From NCBI GenBank assembly GCA_037442205.1, contig JBBIQS010000031.1:16613-80612 (forward strand): a stretch of DNA of 64,000 nucleotides, in the 5' to 3' direction. Positions 45,348-52,717 of the stretch are shown here, piece after piece (within the stretch, counting starts at the first letter, position 1; every line of letters begins with the position of its first letter). The notes under the pieces were generated by a model. It ran no database searches. It saw only the letters and a program-made list of their open reading frames with translations, and was not told the origin of the DNA. This DNA comes from JBBIQS01 sp037442205 (GTDB taxonomy: Bacteria; Myxococcota; Myxococcia; Myxococcales; UBA5297). The translations under genes and the position numbers were made by a program.

Positions 45348-45850
45348 CCGAGTTTCGGATCTGCGCGACTTGCGGCAAGGGACAGGTCGAACCGCTGCGC
45401 AAGAGCGGAAGGACGATGGTCTTCCGCAATTTCCAGCAGTTGGAGCTGCCGGAGTCCCTGCCGATTCCGACGTGCTCGAATTGCGGGGATGAGTGGTACG
45501 ACGCCGAGACCACCGAGGCTGTCGAGCGCGCGCTGGAGCAGGCCGCCGCGACAGTTCTCGAACGAATCGGGAACGATGCCATCCGGGTGCTCGCGGAGCA
45601 CGAGACGCAGCGCGACCTGGAAGACCTTCTGGACCTGTCACGGGGATATCTCTCGAAGGTCAAGCACAGCAAGGAGACCCCGAGCGCAGCACTGGTTGCT
45701 CTGCTGGCGCTGCTCGCGAAGCGCCCAGGGCGGATTGAGGAAGTGCGGCAGCTCTGGGCGTCGAAGACCATTGGGCCGCAGTTGGTGACGACGAGCTCGA
45801 ACTTTGTCCAAGTGACGCCCGACGTCGGCGCGCTCGAGGTGTTGCGGTAA
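45344..45850 (+). CDS. MqsA-like antitoxin: zinc finger plus helix-turn-helix
   Basis: A 168-residue protein whose ATG overlaps the stop of the toxin gene (ATGA). The N-terminus carries Cys7-x2-Cys10 and Cys44-x2-Cys47, the YgiT/MqsA-type zinc site that stabilises the antitoxin. The C-terminal half has a helix-turn-helix pattern (about 85-125): RDLEDLLDLSRGYLSKVKHS then ETPSAALVALLALLAKRP, in the same place as the Xre-like domain of MqsA. It would bind the toxin with the zinc domain and the promoter palindrome at 44904-44918 with the HTH. Its stop overlaps the start of the third gene (TAATG). Confidence 0.7.
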   Translation: MTEFRICATCGKGQVEPLRKSGRTMVFRNFQQLELPESLPIPTCSNCGDEWYDAETTEAVERALEQAAATVLERIGNDAIRVLAEHETQRDLEDLLDLSRGYLSKVKHSKETPSAALVALLALLAKRPGRIEEVRQLWASKTIGPQLVTTSSNFVQVTPDVGALEVLR

Positions 45851-46323
45851 TGGCGACGGAACTAGCCGCGTGTGTCGTTGCGGAAGGCGTCTCGCTCGAC
45901 TCGATGACGGGCAGAGTCACTGCGTTCAACATGCTCGACGTCGTCTTCGCGCATGCCTTTCCGGCAATGCTCCCGAAGCTGTTCGTCATCACGCTCTACG
46001 AGACTGAGGGAGAGCCAGCGCGCTTCCACGAGAGGGTGTCGCTGAGCGATTTGACTGGCAAGGTGCTCGTCACGTCGAGCAGCGAAATCGTAGCCACCCT
46101 CCACCCACACCGGTCAATCAACGCATTGTGGGGAACGCGGTTCGACAGCGCCGGAAAATATCTGATCAAGGTCGAGCGCGCGGAGAAGGTTGACGGGCCT
46201 TGGGTGCAGCTCGCGAGGCGTACGCTGTTCGTTGTCGGTGAAGGCCATCCTCTCGCGGGTCGAACAACGGAAGCCGAGGCAGAGCCGCGGCAGCCGAAGA
46301 CGCCAGCGACTATCGCCGAATAG
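45850..46323 (+). CDS. Third gene of the MqsRA-like cassette, DUF6941-like
   Basis: A 157-residue soluble protein, translationally coupled to the antitoxin gene by a one-base overlap. The pattern (AACVVAEGVSLDSMTGRVTAFNMLD, then FPAMLPKLFVITLYE, FHERVSLSDLTGK and FDSAGKYLIKVE) resembles, from memory, the DUF6941 family of small proteins of unknown function, probably a beta-sandwich. The last 25 residues are a polar tail. No catalytic residues are obvious. Codon use is AT-richer than surrounding genes, like its two partners. It may modulate the toxin-antitoxin pair or be a cargo gene; that is inference. Confidence 0.7.
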   Translation: MATELAACVVAEGVSLDSMTGRVTAFNMLDVVFAHAFPAMLPKLFVITLYETEGEPARFHERVSLSDLTGKVLVTSSSEIVATLHPHRSINALWGTRFDSAGKYLIKVERAEKVDGPWVQLARRTLFVVGEGHPLAGRTTEAEAEPRQPKTPATIAE

Positions 46324-46436
46324 CATGTCAGACTGGGCGGGCGCCGATGCGGCGTTGAGCGACAAGCCAGGTGTGTCACCTTCTCGGAGCAAGGGGCCTG
46401 CTCCGTCGGACACGGGCCCGAGCGAAAGCGCTGAAT

Positions 46437-47606
46437 TCACCGCGAAATCCGCAAGATCGCGTCCTTCTCCTCCGGACACGTCCCGCGCCCGTCGCAGTTG
46501 CTGGTGGTGACGTAGAGCTGGCCGTCGGGGCCCATCACCACCTCGCGCAGCCGTCCGAAACCATCGGGCGGGTCTCCCTGGAAGTAGACCTCGTGGCTCT
46601 TGATCCTGCGCGGCTCGGCCGGATCGAACACCACCCGGTGCAGGTGCCGCGACTTGAGGGTTCCGACGATAAGGTTGCCTCGCCACTCGGGAATCCCAGT
46701 GCCGGTGTAGATCGCCGCGCCGCCTGGCGGCACCGCCTCCTTCCAGCTCAAGGACGGCGTGACCATCCCGGCGCGCGCCTGACAGCCGTAAATGTCCGGC
46801 CAGCCCAGGTTGTCGCCGGCGCGGACCACGTTCACCTCGTCGTGGCCGGTCCGCCCCAACTCGCCGCTCGGGCCGTGGTCAACCAGGTACAGGGTCGAGG
46901 CGTCCTTCCAGTCGAAGCCCTCGGTGTTGCGGATCCCCAGCAGGAACACCGGCGATTTGGGAAAGGGGTTGTCGGCCGGGATTCCTCCCTCCGGCGTCAG
47001 GCGCAGCAGCTTGCCGTTGAGCGACTGCAGGTCTTGCGACTTGGCGGGCTGGGTCCCGTCGCCGGTGCCGACGTAGAGCATCCCATCCGGCCCGAAGCGG
47101 ATGCGGCCGCCGTCGTGGTACTCGGCGGCGTGGATCCCCTCGAGGATCACCTTGTCGAAGGTGGCCGAGGTGTCATCCTGAGAGAGCCGATAGCGCTCGA
47201 CGCGGTTGCCGCGCGCGCCCTGCACGTACGAGGTCCGGTAGACGTAGACAAAGCGGTTGGCGGCAAACTGCGGGTGGAGCGCGGTCCCCAGCAGCCCGCC
47301 TTCGCCTCCGGCGGTCTCCAGTCTGGCCACCACCTCGCCCAGCTTGCCTCCGGGACGGATCAGCCGCAGCCGTCCGGGGCGCTCCGAGACCAGCCAGTTG
47401 CCGTCGGGCAGGAAGGCGATCGACCAGGGAATCTCGAGCCCGCTGACCACCGTCTCGGCGCGCACCGGGACCGTTCCCACCGGCCCGAACCCTTTCTCGA
47501 CGTAGGCGCACTCCTGGGACGGATCGCCGCCGGCCCCGGGCGCCGGCGACCCGCGGTGGCAGGAGGCGAGCGCGACACCGAAAAGAACGAGGGATCGCAG
47601 GGACAT
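46437..47606 (-). CDS. PQQ-dependent aldose/sorbosone dehydrogenase-like lipoprotein
   Basis: A 389-residue protein from ATG 47606 with signal MSLRSLVLFGVALASCHRGS (lipobox Cys16). The mature part is the six-bladed propeller of soluble glucose dehydrogenase (GDH/YliI/Asd type): GLEIPWSIAFLPDGNWLVSE, the GGEGGLLGTALHPQF loop, DGGRIRFGPDGMLYVGTGDG, and GIRNTEGFDW. These enzymes oxidise aldoses with the cofactor PQQ in the periplasm. No PQQ biosynthesis genes are in the window. It is upstream-isolated and convergent with the MqsRA-like cassette. A longer frame reaching 47906 is a shadow. Confidence 0.88.
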   Translation of the reverse strand: MSLRSLVLFGVALASCHRGSPAPGAGGDPSQECAYVEKGFGPVGTVPVRAETVVSGLEIPWSIAFLPDGNWLVSERPGRLRLIRPGGKLGEVVARLETAGGEGGLLGTALHPQFAANRFVYVYRTSYVQGARGNRVERYRLSQDDTSATFDKVILEGIHAAEYHDGGRIRFGPDGMLYVGTGDGTQPAKSQDLQSLNGKLLRLTPEGGIPADNPFPKSPVFLLGIRNTEGFDWKDASTLYLVDHGPSGELGRTGHDEVNVVRAGDNLGWPDIYGCQARAGMVTPSLSWKEAVPPGGAAIYTGTGIPEWRGNLIVGTLKSRHLHRVVFDPAEPRRIKSHEVYFQGDPPDGFGRLREVVMGPDGQLYVTTSNCDGRGTCPEEKDAILRISR

Positions 47607-48025
47607 GGGAGTCCAGATGCATCCTTCCGCGGCCGAGGGAAAGCGCTTCGTTGGGCCCGAGTTGGGGCCAGTTGAGCAGCGGATGAATGAAATCGGCACA
47701 GGCGCTCTCCAACCGAGGGAGCGGTGAGAGGTGAAGTGGAGGCGGTCATGTCCCGCATCGGCCTGATACTCCTCGTGATTCTCGAGCTGAGCCCGACCGC
47801 CGTTCCGAGGCCCAGGGCCGTCCAACCGGTGGTCGCCGGCTTCTTCGCCCCCGGCCCCGCTCCCTCCCAGCTCGCCAGCCTCGCGACGCCGCACTCGGCC
47901 GATCACCGCTGAGCCGTTTCGCGGCCCGCAGACCGACGCGCACTCACCGGCGCAGGCAAGGAGCGTTGTCCTCTTCGAATTCCGCGGTGGCGAGCGCCCC
48001 GAGTCTCGTGGCAGGCTTTCCGGGC
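47607..48025. other. 419-nt divergent intergenic region
   Basis: This spacer between the sugar dehydrogenase and the DUF62 gene has no firm gene apart from the low-confidence small frame at 47748-47912. No dispersed repeat, clear promoter pair or terminator is visible. Confidence 0.45.
47748..47912 (+). CDS. Possible small hydrophobic peptide (54 residues)
   Basis: The only support is a good SD (GGAGG, 5 nt before ATG 47748) and a hydrophobic start MSRIGLILLVILELSP that could be a signal or anchor. The rest is Pro/Ala-rich and shows no family pattern. It could be a chance frame in GC-rich DNA. Confidence 0.2.
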   Translation: MSRIGLILLVILELSPTAVPRPRAVQPVVAGFFAPGPAPSQLASLATPHSADHR

Positions 48026-48823
48026 ATGAGCTCCCCGATCATCACGCTCCTCACCGATTTCGGCTCGGGTAGCGGCTATCCGGCGCAGATGAAGGGCGTC
48101 ATCCTCGGCCTGTGCCCCGAGGCGTGCATCGTGGACATCAGCCACGAAGTCCCGCCGTTCCAGATCCAGATGGGCCAGGTGCTGTTGCGCGACGCTGCGG
48201 CGGCCTTTCCGCCGGGGACCATCCACGTGGCGGTGGTCGATCCCGGAGTGGGAAGCTCCCGGCGCCCGGTGCTGGTGGCCGGCGGAGAGCGGGCCCCGGA
48301 CCAGTTCTTCATCGGCCCCGACAACGGCCTGCTCTGGCCTTTCATGCGCCAAGCCCGGATTTACGAGCTGGCCAATCCGCAGCTGCGGCGCGCGACAGTG
48401 GCCCCGACCTTCCACGGCCGCGACATCTTTGCTCCCGCCGCCGCGCACCTGGCGCTGGGCGTCGCCCCGGAGCAGTTCGGGCCGGCGATCGAGGAGCCGG
48501 TCAAGCTCTCCGGCCCGCGGGTGCGGCACGAGGGCGGGGCGGTGGTGGGCGAGGTGGTCTTCGCCGATCACTTCGGCAACCTGGTGACCAATCTCGACGT
48601 TGACGATCTGCCGCCGGTCGATCGCTCGCAGGTCAAGGTGATGGTGGGCGGCAAGACCCTGCTGCCGCTGCGCTCGAGCTACGCCGACGTGGCGGTCGGG
48701 CAGCTGGTGGCGGTGGTGGGCTCGAGCGGCTACGTCGAGGTCGCCCAGCGCGAGGGTTCGGCGGCGCGGGCGCTGGGGCTCGACGACCCGCGCGGCATGC
48801 CGGTGGTGCTCGAGCCGATGTGA
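48026..48823 (+). CDS. SAM hydroxide adenosyltransferase (DUF62) family
   Basis: A 265-residue cytoplasmic protein of the DUF62 family, which cleaves S-adenosylmethionine with hydroxide to adenosine and methionine and is related to fluorinase and chlorinase. Family segments: ITLLTDFGSGSGYPAQMKG at the N-terminus with the conserved Asp, VVDPGVGSSRRPVLV with the Arg, FIGPDNGLLWP, and TFHGRDIFAPAAA with the His, and the C-terminal DHFGNLVTNL. Its biological role is not settled. ATG 48026 starts at the family boundary; an in-frame TTG upstream adds unmatched residues. Confidence 0.9.
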   Translation: MSSPIITLLTDFGSGSGYPAQMKGVILGLCPEACIVDISHEVPPFQIQMGQVLLRDAAAAFPPGTIHVAVVDPGVGSSRRPVLVAGGERAPDQFFIGPDNGLLWPFMRQARIYELANPQLRRATVAPTFHGRDIFAPAAAHLALGVAPEQFGPAIEEPVKLSGPRVRHEGGAVVGEVVFADHFGNLVTNLDVDDLPPVDRSQVKVMVGGKTLLPLRSSYADVAVGQLVAVVGSSGYVEVAQREGSAARALGLDDPRGMPVVLEPM

Positions 48824-48880
48824 GCCGGTTCGCGGCGGCGCCCGCCTCGGACGACAACTCGCCCTGCGCGCGGAAGCTGC

Positions 48881-48886
48881 TATAGT
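48881..48886 (+). promoter_or_regulatory. Candidate -10 element of the PilZ gene
   Basis: TATAGT in otherwise GC-rich DNA, 38 nt before the ATG at 48925; a GGAGAAGGG SD lies between. The -35 is not obvious. Confidence 0.4.
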
Positions 48887-48924
48887 TTTTCCGGTCCGGG
48901 TTTCAGGTCTTGGAGAAGGGCACC

Positions 48925-49299
48925 ATGGCGAGTCCCAACAAGCGCACCGCAGAGCGTCTCCAGCACGACCTGATGGTCGCCTACCGGACCGTGGACGGCT
49001 TCATCACCGACTGGGCGGTCAACATCTCCAAGGGCGGCCTGTTCATCAACAACCGCAAGCCGCTGCAGGTCGGGACCGTGGTCCGCTTGATCGTCGCGCT
49101 GCCCGACACGCCGTTCCCCTTCGACCTGACCGGCAAGGTGGTTCGGGTGATCGAGTTCAACAACGCGACCAACGAAGTCCCGGGGATGGGCATCGAGTTC
49201 GTGGACATCGACGACGAGAAGCGCACCCGCATCGAGCGCTTCGTCGAGAAGCTGCGCCAGGAGCTGCCGGCCGAGCCCGCGAAGAAGAGGCAGAAGTAG
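48925..49299 (+). CDS. Single-domain PilZ-like protein
   Basis: A 124-residue protein that is almost entirely one PilZ-type domain of the Myxococcus paralogous family: RLQHDLMVAYRTVDGF, then WAVNISKGGLFINN, the GTVVRLIVALPD strand, and VPGMGIEFVDID. It ends in a helix and basic tail. The canonical RxxxR c-di-GMP motif is not clear (KRTAERLQ), so ligand binding is uncertain. The same domain forms the C-terminus of the protein at 28058-28945. ATG 48925 has GGAGAAGGG upstream. It is likely a cytoplasmic signalling module; its target is unknown. Confidence 0.88.
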   Translation: MASPNKRTAERLQHDLMVAYRTVDGFITDWAVNISKGGLFINNRKPLQVGTVVRLIVALPDTPFPFDLTGKVVRVIEFNNATNEVPGMGIEFVDIDDEKRTRIERFVEKLRQELPAEPAKKRQK

Positions 49300-49347
49300 C
49301 GGCCGTTTCCCGGGCTGCGCCGCCTGTCGTCCCCGGTTGATCCTGCG

Positions 49348-50616
49348 ATGGCGGTCCTCCTCAAGATCGAAGAGCTGGCCTGGGGCGGCGACGCGGTGGC
49401 GCGCCACGAGGGCCGGCCGGTGTTCGTCAAAGGGGCGCTCCCCGGCGACCTGATCGAGGTCGAGCTGGCGCAGGACAGGCGCGGCAGCGTGCGCGGTCAG
49501 CTCGTCCGCCTGGTCGAGCCTTCGCCTGCCAGAGTGCAGCCCGGCTGCCCGCATTTCGGCGCCTGCGGCGGCTGCCAGTGGCTCTCGCTCGATCGCCCGG
49601 AGCAGGCCCGCTGGAAGCAGACCCTGCTGCGCGAGGCGCTCGTGCGCATCGGCGGGGTCGATCCGGAATTCACCAGGATCCATCCGCTGATCGCCTCGCC
49701 GCAGGCGCTGCGCTATCGGCAGCGGGCCCGGCTGCACCTCGCCAAGGGCGCGCTCGGATTCTCGGAGGAGGGCAGCCACCAGCTCGTCGACGTCCAGGAG
49801 TGCCGGCTGCTGGAGCCGGCGCTGGAGAAGGCGCTGCTCGCGCTCAAGGCCGCGCTGGCGCTCGAGGGCGCCGTGCCGCGCTGCGTGGACATCGCGCTGG
49901 CCTGCGACGACAAGAAGGTCTCGGCGGCGTTCTTCCTCTCGGCGTTCCAGAAGTCGGCGCTCGAGCGGGTCGAGCGGCTGGTGAAGGCGGTGGGGCTGGC
50001 CGGAGCGGTGGTGGTGGTGGAAGGGGCGCCGCCCAAGCTGCTCGGCGATCCGGTGCTGACCTTCGAGGCCGCGGGCGCTCCGGGAGTGGCGCTGCACGGC
50101 CGTCCTGACCTTTTCGCCCAGGTGAATCGGCAGACCAACGCATTGCTGGTCGGCGAGTTGCTGCGGGTGCTGGGCAAGCCCTCGCGAGTGCTGGAGCTGT
50201 TCGCCGGCGCCGGCAACCTGACCTTCGCCATGGCGGCGCGGGGCGCGGCGGTGACCGCCATCGAAATCGCGGGAGATTCCCTGGAGTTGGCTCGCCGGTC
50301 GGCGCGGGAGGCCAAGGTCGCCGGAGTGCGGTTCATCGCCGGCGATTCGCTCAAGGTCGCTCGCGGGCTGGCGCAGGAAGGAGCCAGGTTCGACGCGCTG
50401 GTGCTCGACCCGCCGCGCACCGGGGCCAAGGGAATCGCCGAGGTGGCCGCGGCGCTCGGCGTCCCGCGGATCGTCTACATCTCCTGCGATCCGGCGACGC
50501 TGGCGCGCGACCTCAAGGAGCTGGCCGGCAAGGGTTTCCGCGCCCTGGCGGCCACGCCGGTGGATCTCTTCCCCCAGACCTTCCACGTCGAAGGCGTGGT
50601 CCTGTTGGAGCGCTGA
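49348..50616 (+). CDS. RlmD/TrmA-type RNA (uracil-5-)-methyltransferase
   Basis: A 422-residue protein of the RlmD (RumA) family that makes 5-methyluridine in 23S rRNA. An N-terminal TRAM domain (about 1-58) is followed by a [4Fe-4S] site with Cys67, Cys73, Cys76 and Cys152, the SAM site VLELFAGAGNLT, LDPPRTG, and the catalytic Cys380 in YISCDPATLARDL. The C-terminal Glu (VEGVVLLER) is the general base region. Which uridine is modified (U1939 or U747 equivalents) cannot be decided. Its TGA overlaps the ATG of the VWA gene, so the two are co-translated. Confidence 0.92.
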   Translation: MAVLLKIEELAWGGDAVARHEGRPVFVKGALPGDLIEVELAQDRRGSVRGQLVRLVEPSPARVQPGCPHFGACGGCQWLSLDRPEQARWKQTLLREALVRIGGVDPEFTRIHPLIASPQALRYRQRARLHLAKGALGFSEEGSHQLVDVQECRLLEPALEKALLALKAALALEGAVPRCVDIALACDDKKVSAAFFLSAFQKSALERVERLVKAVGLAGAVVVVEGAPPKLLGDPVLTFEAAGAPGVALHGRPDLFAQVNRQTNALLVGELLRVLGKPSRVLELFAGAGNLTFAMAARGAAVTAIEIAGDSLELARRSAREAKVAGVRFIAGDSLKVARGLAQEGARFDALVLDPPRTGAKGIAEVAAALGVPRIVYISCDPATLARDLKELAGKGFRALAATPVDLFPQTFHVEGVVLLER

Positions 50617-52016
50617 TGGAGGCTCGGCTCATCGAGCTCTCGGAGCTCTTGCGGCGCAACGGCGTTCGGGTCGGCCCCGGCGAGATCGAGGACGCGACCA
50701 GGGCGCTGGCGCTGGTCGGGCTCGAGGATCGCGAGACGGTCCGCTGCGCACTGCGGGCCTGTCTGGTGAAGCGCGGATCCGACGCCCCGGTGTTCGAGCG
50801 GATTTTCGATCTCTACTTCAAAGGCGCCGCCAGGCTGCTCGACGCCATCGACGCTTCGTTGATGAAGGAGCTCGAGGCCCAGGGGCTGCTCGAGGGCGAC
50901 GAGCTGAAGATGGTGCTGGCCACCCTCCAGCCGCTGTTGGGGCAGATGCACCCGCTGGCCCGAGCGGCGCTGGAGGGCGATCAGGCGGCAGTGGCCGGGC
51001 TGCTGCGGGGCGCGTCGCTCAAGGTCGATTTCAGCGGGCTGGAGAGCTCGCTGCAGCAGGGGTTCTTCACCCGGCGGCTGATGTCGGCGGCGGGAGGAGG
51101 GCAGGCGGGCAAGGACCTGGAGCAGGTCCAGGCGGTGCTGGCGGAGAAGGGGCTGTCGGCCGAGGGGCTGGAGTGGGTGGCGAAGCGGCTGTCGAAGGCG
51201 ATGCGGCAGGTGGAGTTGGCGGCGCAGGCGATGGTCGAGTCCCAGGCCAAGGCGCGGGTGAAGCGGGCGGCGGCGTTCGAGGAGCGGCCGTTCGCCGAGC
51301 TGTCGGCGGAGGAGTTGGAGCGGACGGCGACCGCGGTGCGGCGGCTGGCGGAGCGGCTCAAGGCGAGGCTGGCGCGGCGCGAGCGGACCCGGCGCAAGGG
51401 AGCGCTGGCGGTGCGGCGGACGCTGCGGCGCAACCTGTCCTGGGGCGGAGTGCCGGCGCGGCTGGCCTTCCGCACCAAGAGGCCGCAGCGGCCGGACGTG
51501 GTGGTGCTGTGCGACGTCTCCGACTCGGTGCGCAACGTCTCGCGGATGATGCTGCTCTTCGTCCACACCCTGCAGTCGCTGTTCAACAAGGTGCGGACCT
51601 TCGCCTTCGTCAGCGACGTCGGGGAGATCACTCAGCTATTCCGAGACATCGATCCCGGGCAGGCGGTGGACCCGGCGGTGGCGGGCAAGGTGATCAACGT
51701 CCACGCCAACTCGCACTACGGGCACGTCTTCACCAGCTTCGCCCGCGACCACCTGGGCAAGGTCACTCGGCGCACCACGGTGCTGGTGATCGGCGACGGG
51801 CGGAACAACTTCAACGAGGCCGGCCTGCCGGCGCTCAAGGAGATCCGGCGCAAGGCCAAGCGGCTGATCTGGATCTGCCCGGAGCCGAGGAAGGCCTGGG
51901 GCTGGGGCGACAGCGAGATGCTGCGCTACGCCAAGGTCTGCCATCGGGCCACCACCGTCACCTGCCTGGCCGACCTGGCCGAGGTCGCCGATCAGCTGGT
52001 GCCGCGCGGGTCCTGA
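50616..52016 (+). CDS. VWA (CoxE-like) domain protein
   Basis: A 466-residue protein translationally coupled to the methyltransferase gene. The N-terminal part (about 1-230) is the helical region of CoxE/YehP-type proteins, a basic Arg-rich stretch follows (about 245-275), and the C-terminal half is a von Willebrand A domain with the MIDAS motif DVSDS (Asp300, Ser302, Ser304) and IGDGRNN near 392. Such proteins normally pair with a MoxR-type AAA+ ATPase to insert metals or remodel complexes, but no MoxR gene is adjacent. It is cytoplasmic, and the pairing with an RNA methyltransferase gene is unexplained. Confidence 0.88.
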   Translation: MEARLIELSELLRRNGVRVGPGEIEDATRALALVGLEDRETVRCALRACLVKRGSDAPVFERIFDLYFKGAARLLDAIDASLMKELEAQGLLEGDELKMVLATLQPLLGQMHPLARAALEGDQAAVAGLLRGASLKVDFSGLESSLQQGFFTRRLMSAAGGGQAGKDLEQVQAVLAEKGLSAEGLEWVAKRLSKAMRQVELAAQAMVESQAKARVKRAAAFEERPFAELSAEELERTATAVRRLAERLKARLARRERTRRKGALAVRRTLRRNLSWGGVPARLAFRTKRPQRPDVVVLCDVSDSVRNVSRMMLLFVHTLQSLFNKVRTFAFVSDVGEITQLFRDIDPGQAVDPAVAGKVINVHANSHYGHVFTSFARDHLGKVTRRTTVLVIGDGRNNFNEAGLPALKEIRRKAKRLIWICPEPRKAWGWGDSEMLRYAKVCHRATTVTCLADLAEVADQLVPRGS

Positions 52017-52023
52017 GCTTCCG

Positions 52024-52422
52024 CTAATAAGGATGGCAGCTCATGCACAGCGAGCTGGCGTCCATGGACAGGGCGACCTTGGACCTGCGGTGGGCCTGGC
52101 CGTCGTGGCAGGTGGCGCAGGTGACGCGCCCGTCGCTGAGCACCAGCGACGCCGGCAGCTGCGCCGCGGGAACCAGCCGCCCGGGATGCCGCGCCCGCGC
52201 CCGCTCGTAGTCGATGTCGATCGGATGCGCCCCGCCCAGGCCCTCGGCCGCCAGCGAGAAGTGCGCCGCCGGCCCCAGCGAGCCGTCGTGACACGCCACG
52301 CAGGAGCGCGACTGCACCTTGCCGCGGTCGGCCTGCCGCAGCTCGCAGATCGACTCGATCGACGACACGAAGGCGGGAGAGAGGAGCAGCAGGCCAGCCA
52401 GGGCGAAAGCGAGTGTGCGCAT
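52024..52422 (-). CDS. Triheme c-type cytochrome
   Basis: A 132-residue secreted protein from ATG 52422 with signal MRTLAFALAGLLLLSPAFVSS. Three heme-binding motifs are visible: CVACH (41-45), CATCH (about 101-105) and CMSCH at the C-terminus. Between them are His residues that can be the second axial ligands (HFS, HPID, AHRR). The spacing resembles doubled-CxxCH cytochromes of Deltaproteobacteria, where the first motif in a pair is followed by a long insert. It would carry electrons in the periplasm. No partner reductase or cytochrome maturation gene is near; it is convergent with the VWA gene. Confidence 0.85.
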   Translation of the reverse strand: MRTLAFALAGLLLLSPAFVSSIESICELRQADRGKVQSRSCVACHDGSLGPAAHFSLAAEGLGGAHPIDIDYERARARHPGRLVPAAQLPASLVLSDGRVTCATCHDGQAHRRSKVALSMDASSLCMSCHPY

Positions 52423-52717
52423 GGGCGGGTCCTATTGCCAGGGCCTTGCCACTCGCCGATCCCGAATCAGTTCGCGCACTTACGGCATCCGAGCGCCCGG
52501 GTGGCCGCCTGCTGCGCATGATTAGTACAACTATCCGGAATCCGTAACCTGCCGTGAAGACAGGCCTTTCCGATCCGGGGCCCGCCGGCCCGGGTCGTCG
52601 CGACCGACCCTGTGTGGCTTTCGCTCCGGCTGGCCGACCCGCCGCCCGAATGTCTGTCCGTGGACGGAGCGGGAAGCCATCGGCTAGCATCGCCGCCCCC
52701 TGATCTCCGGAGTGCTC

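Noticed and set aside
44940..45850. HigBA or RelBE as an alternative name for the toxin-antitoxin pair
   Set aside because: The antitoxin has an N-terminal two-CxxC zinc domain plus a C-terminal HTH, as in MqsA, which HigA and RelB lack; the toxin strand order fits MqsR better, though distantly.
46386..46404. Hairpin GGAGCA/TGCTCC as terminator between the DUF6941-like and dehydrogenase genes
   Set aside because: Only 6 bp and no T-run on either strand.
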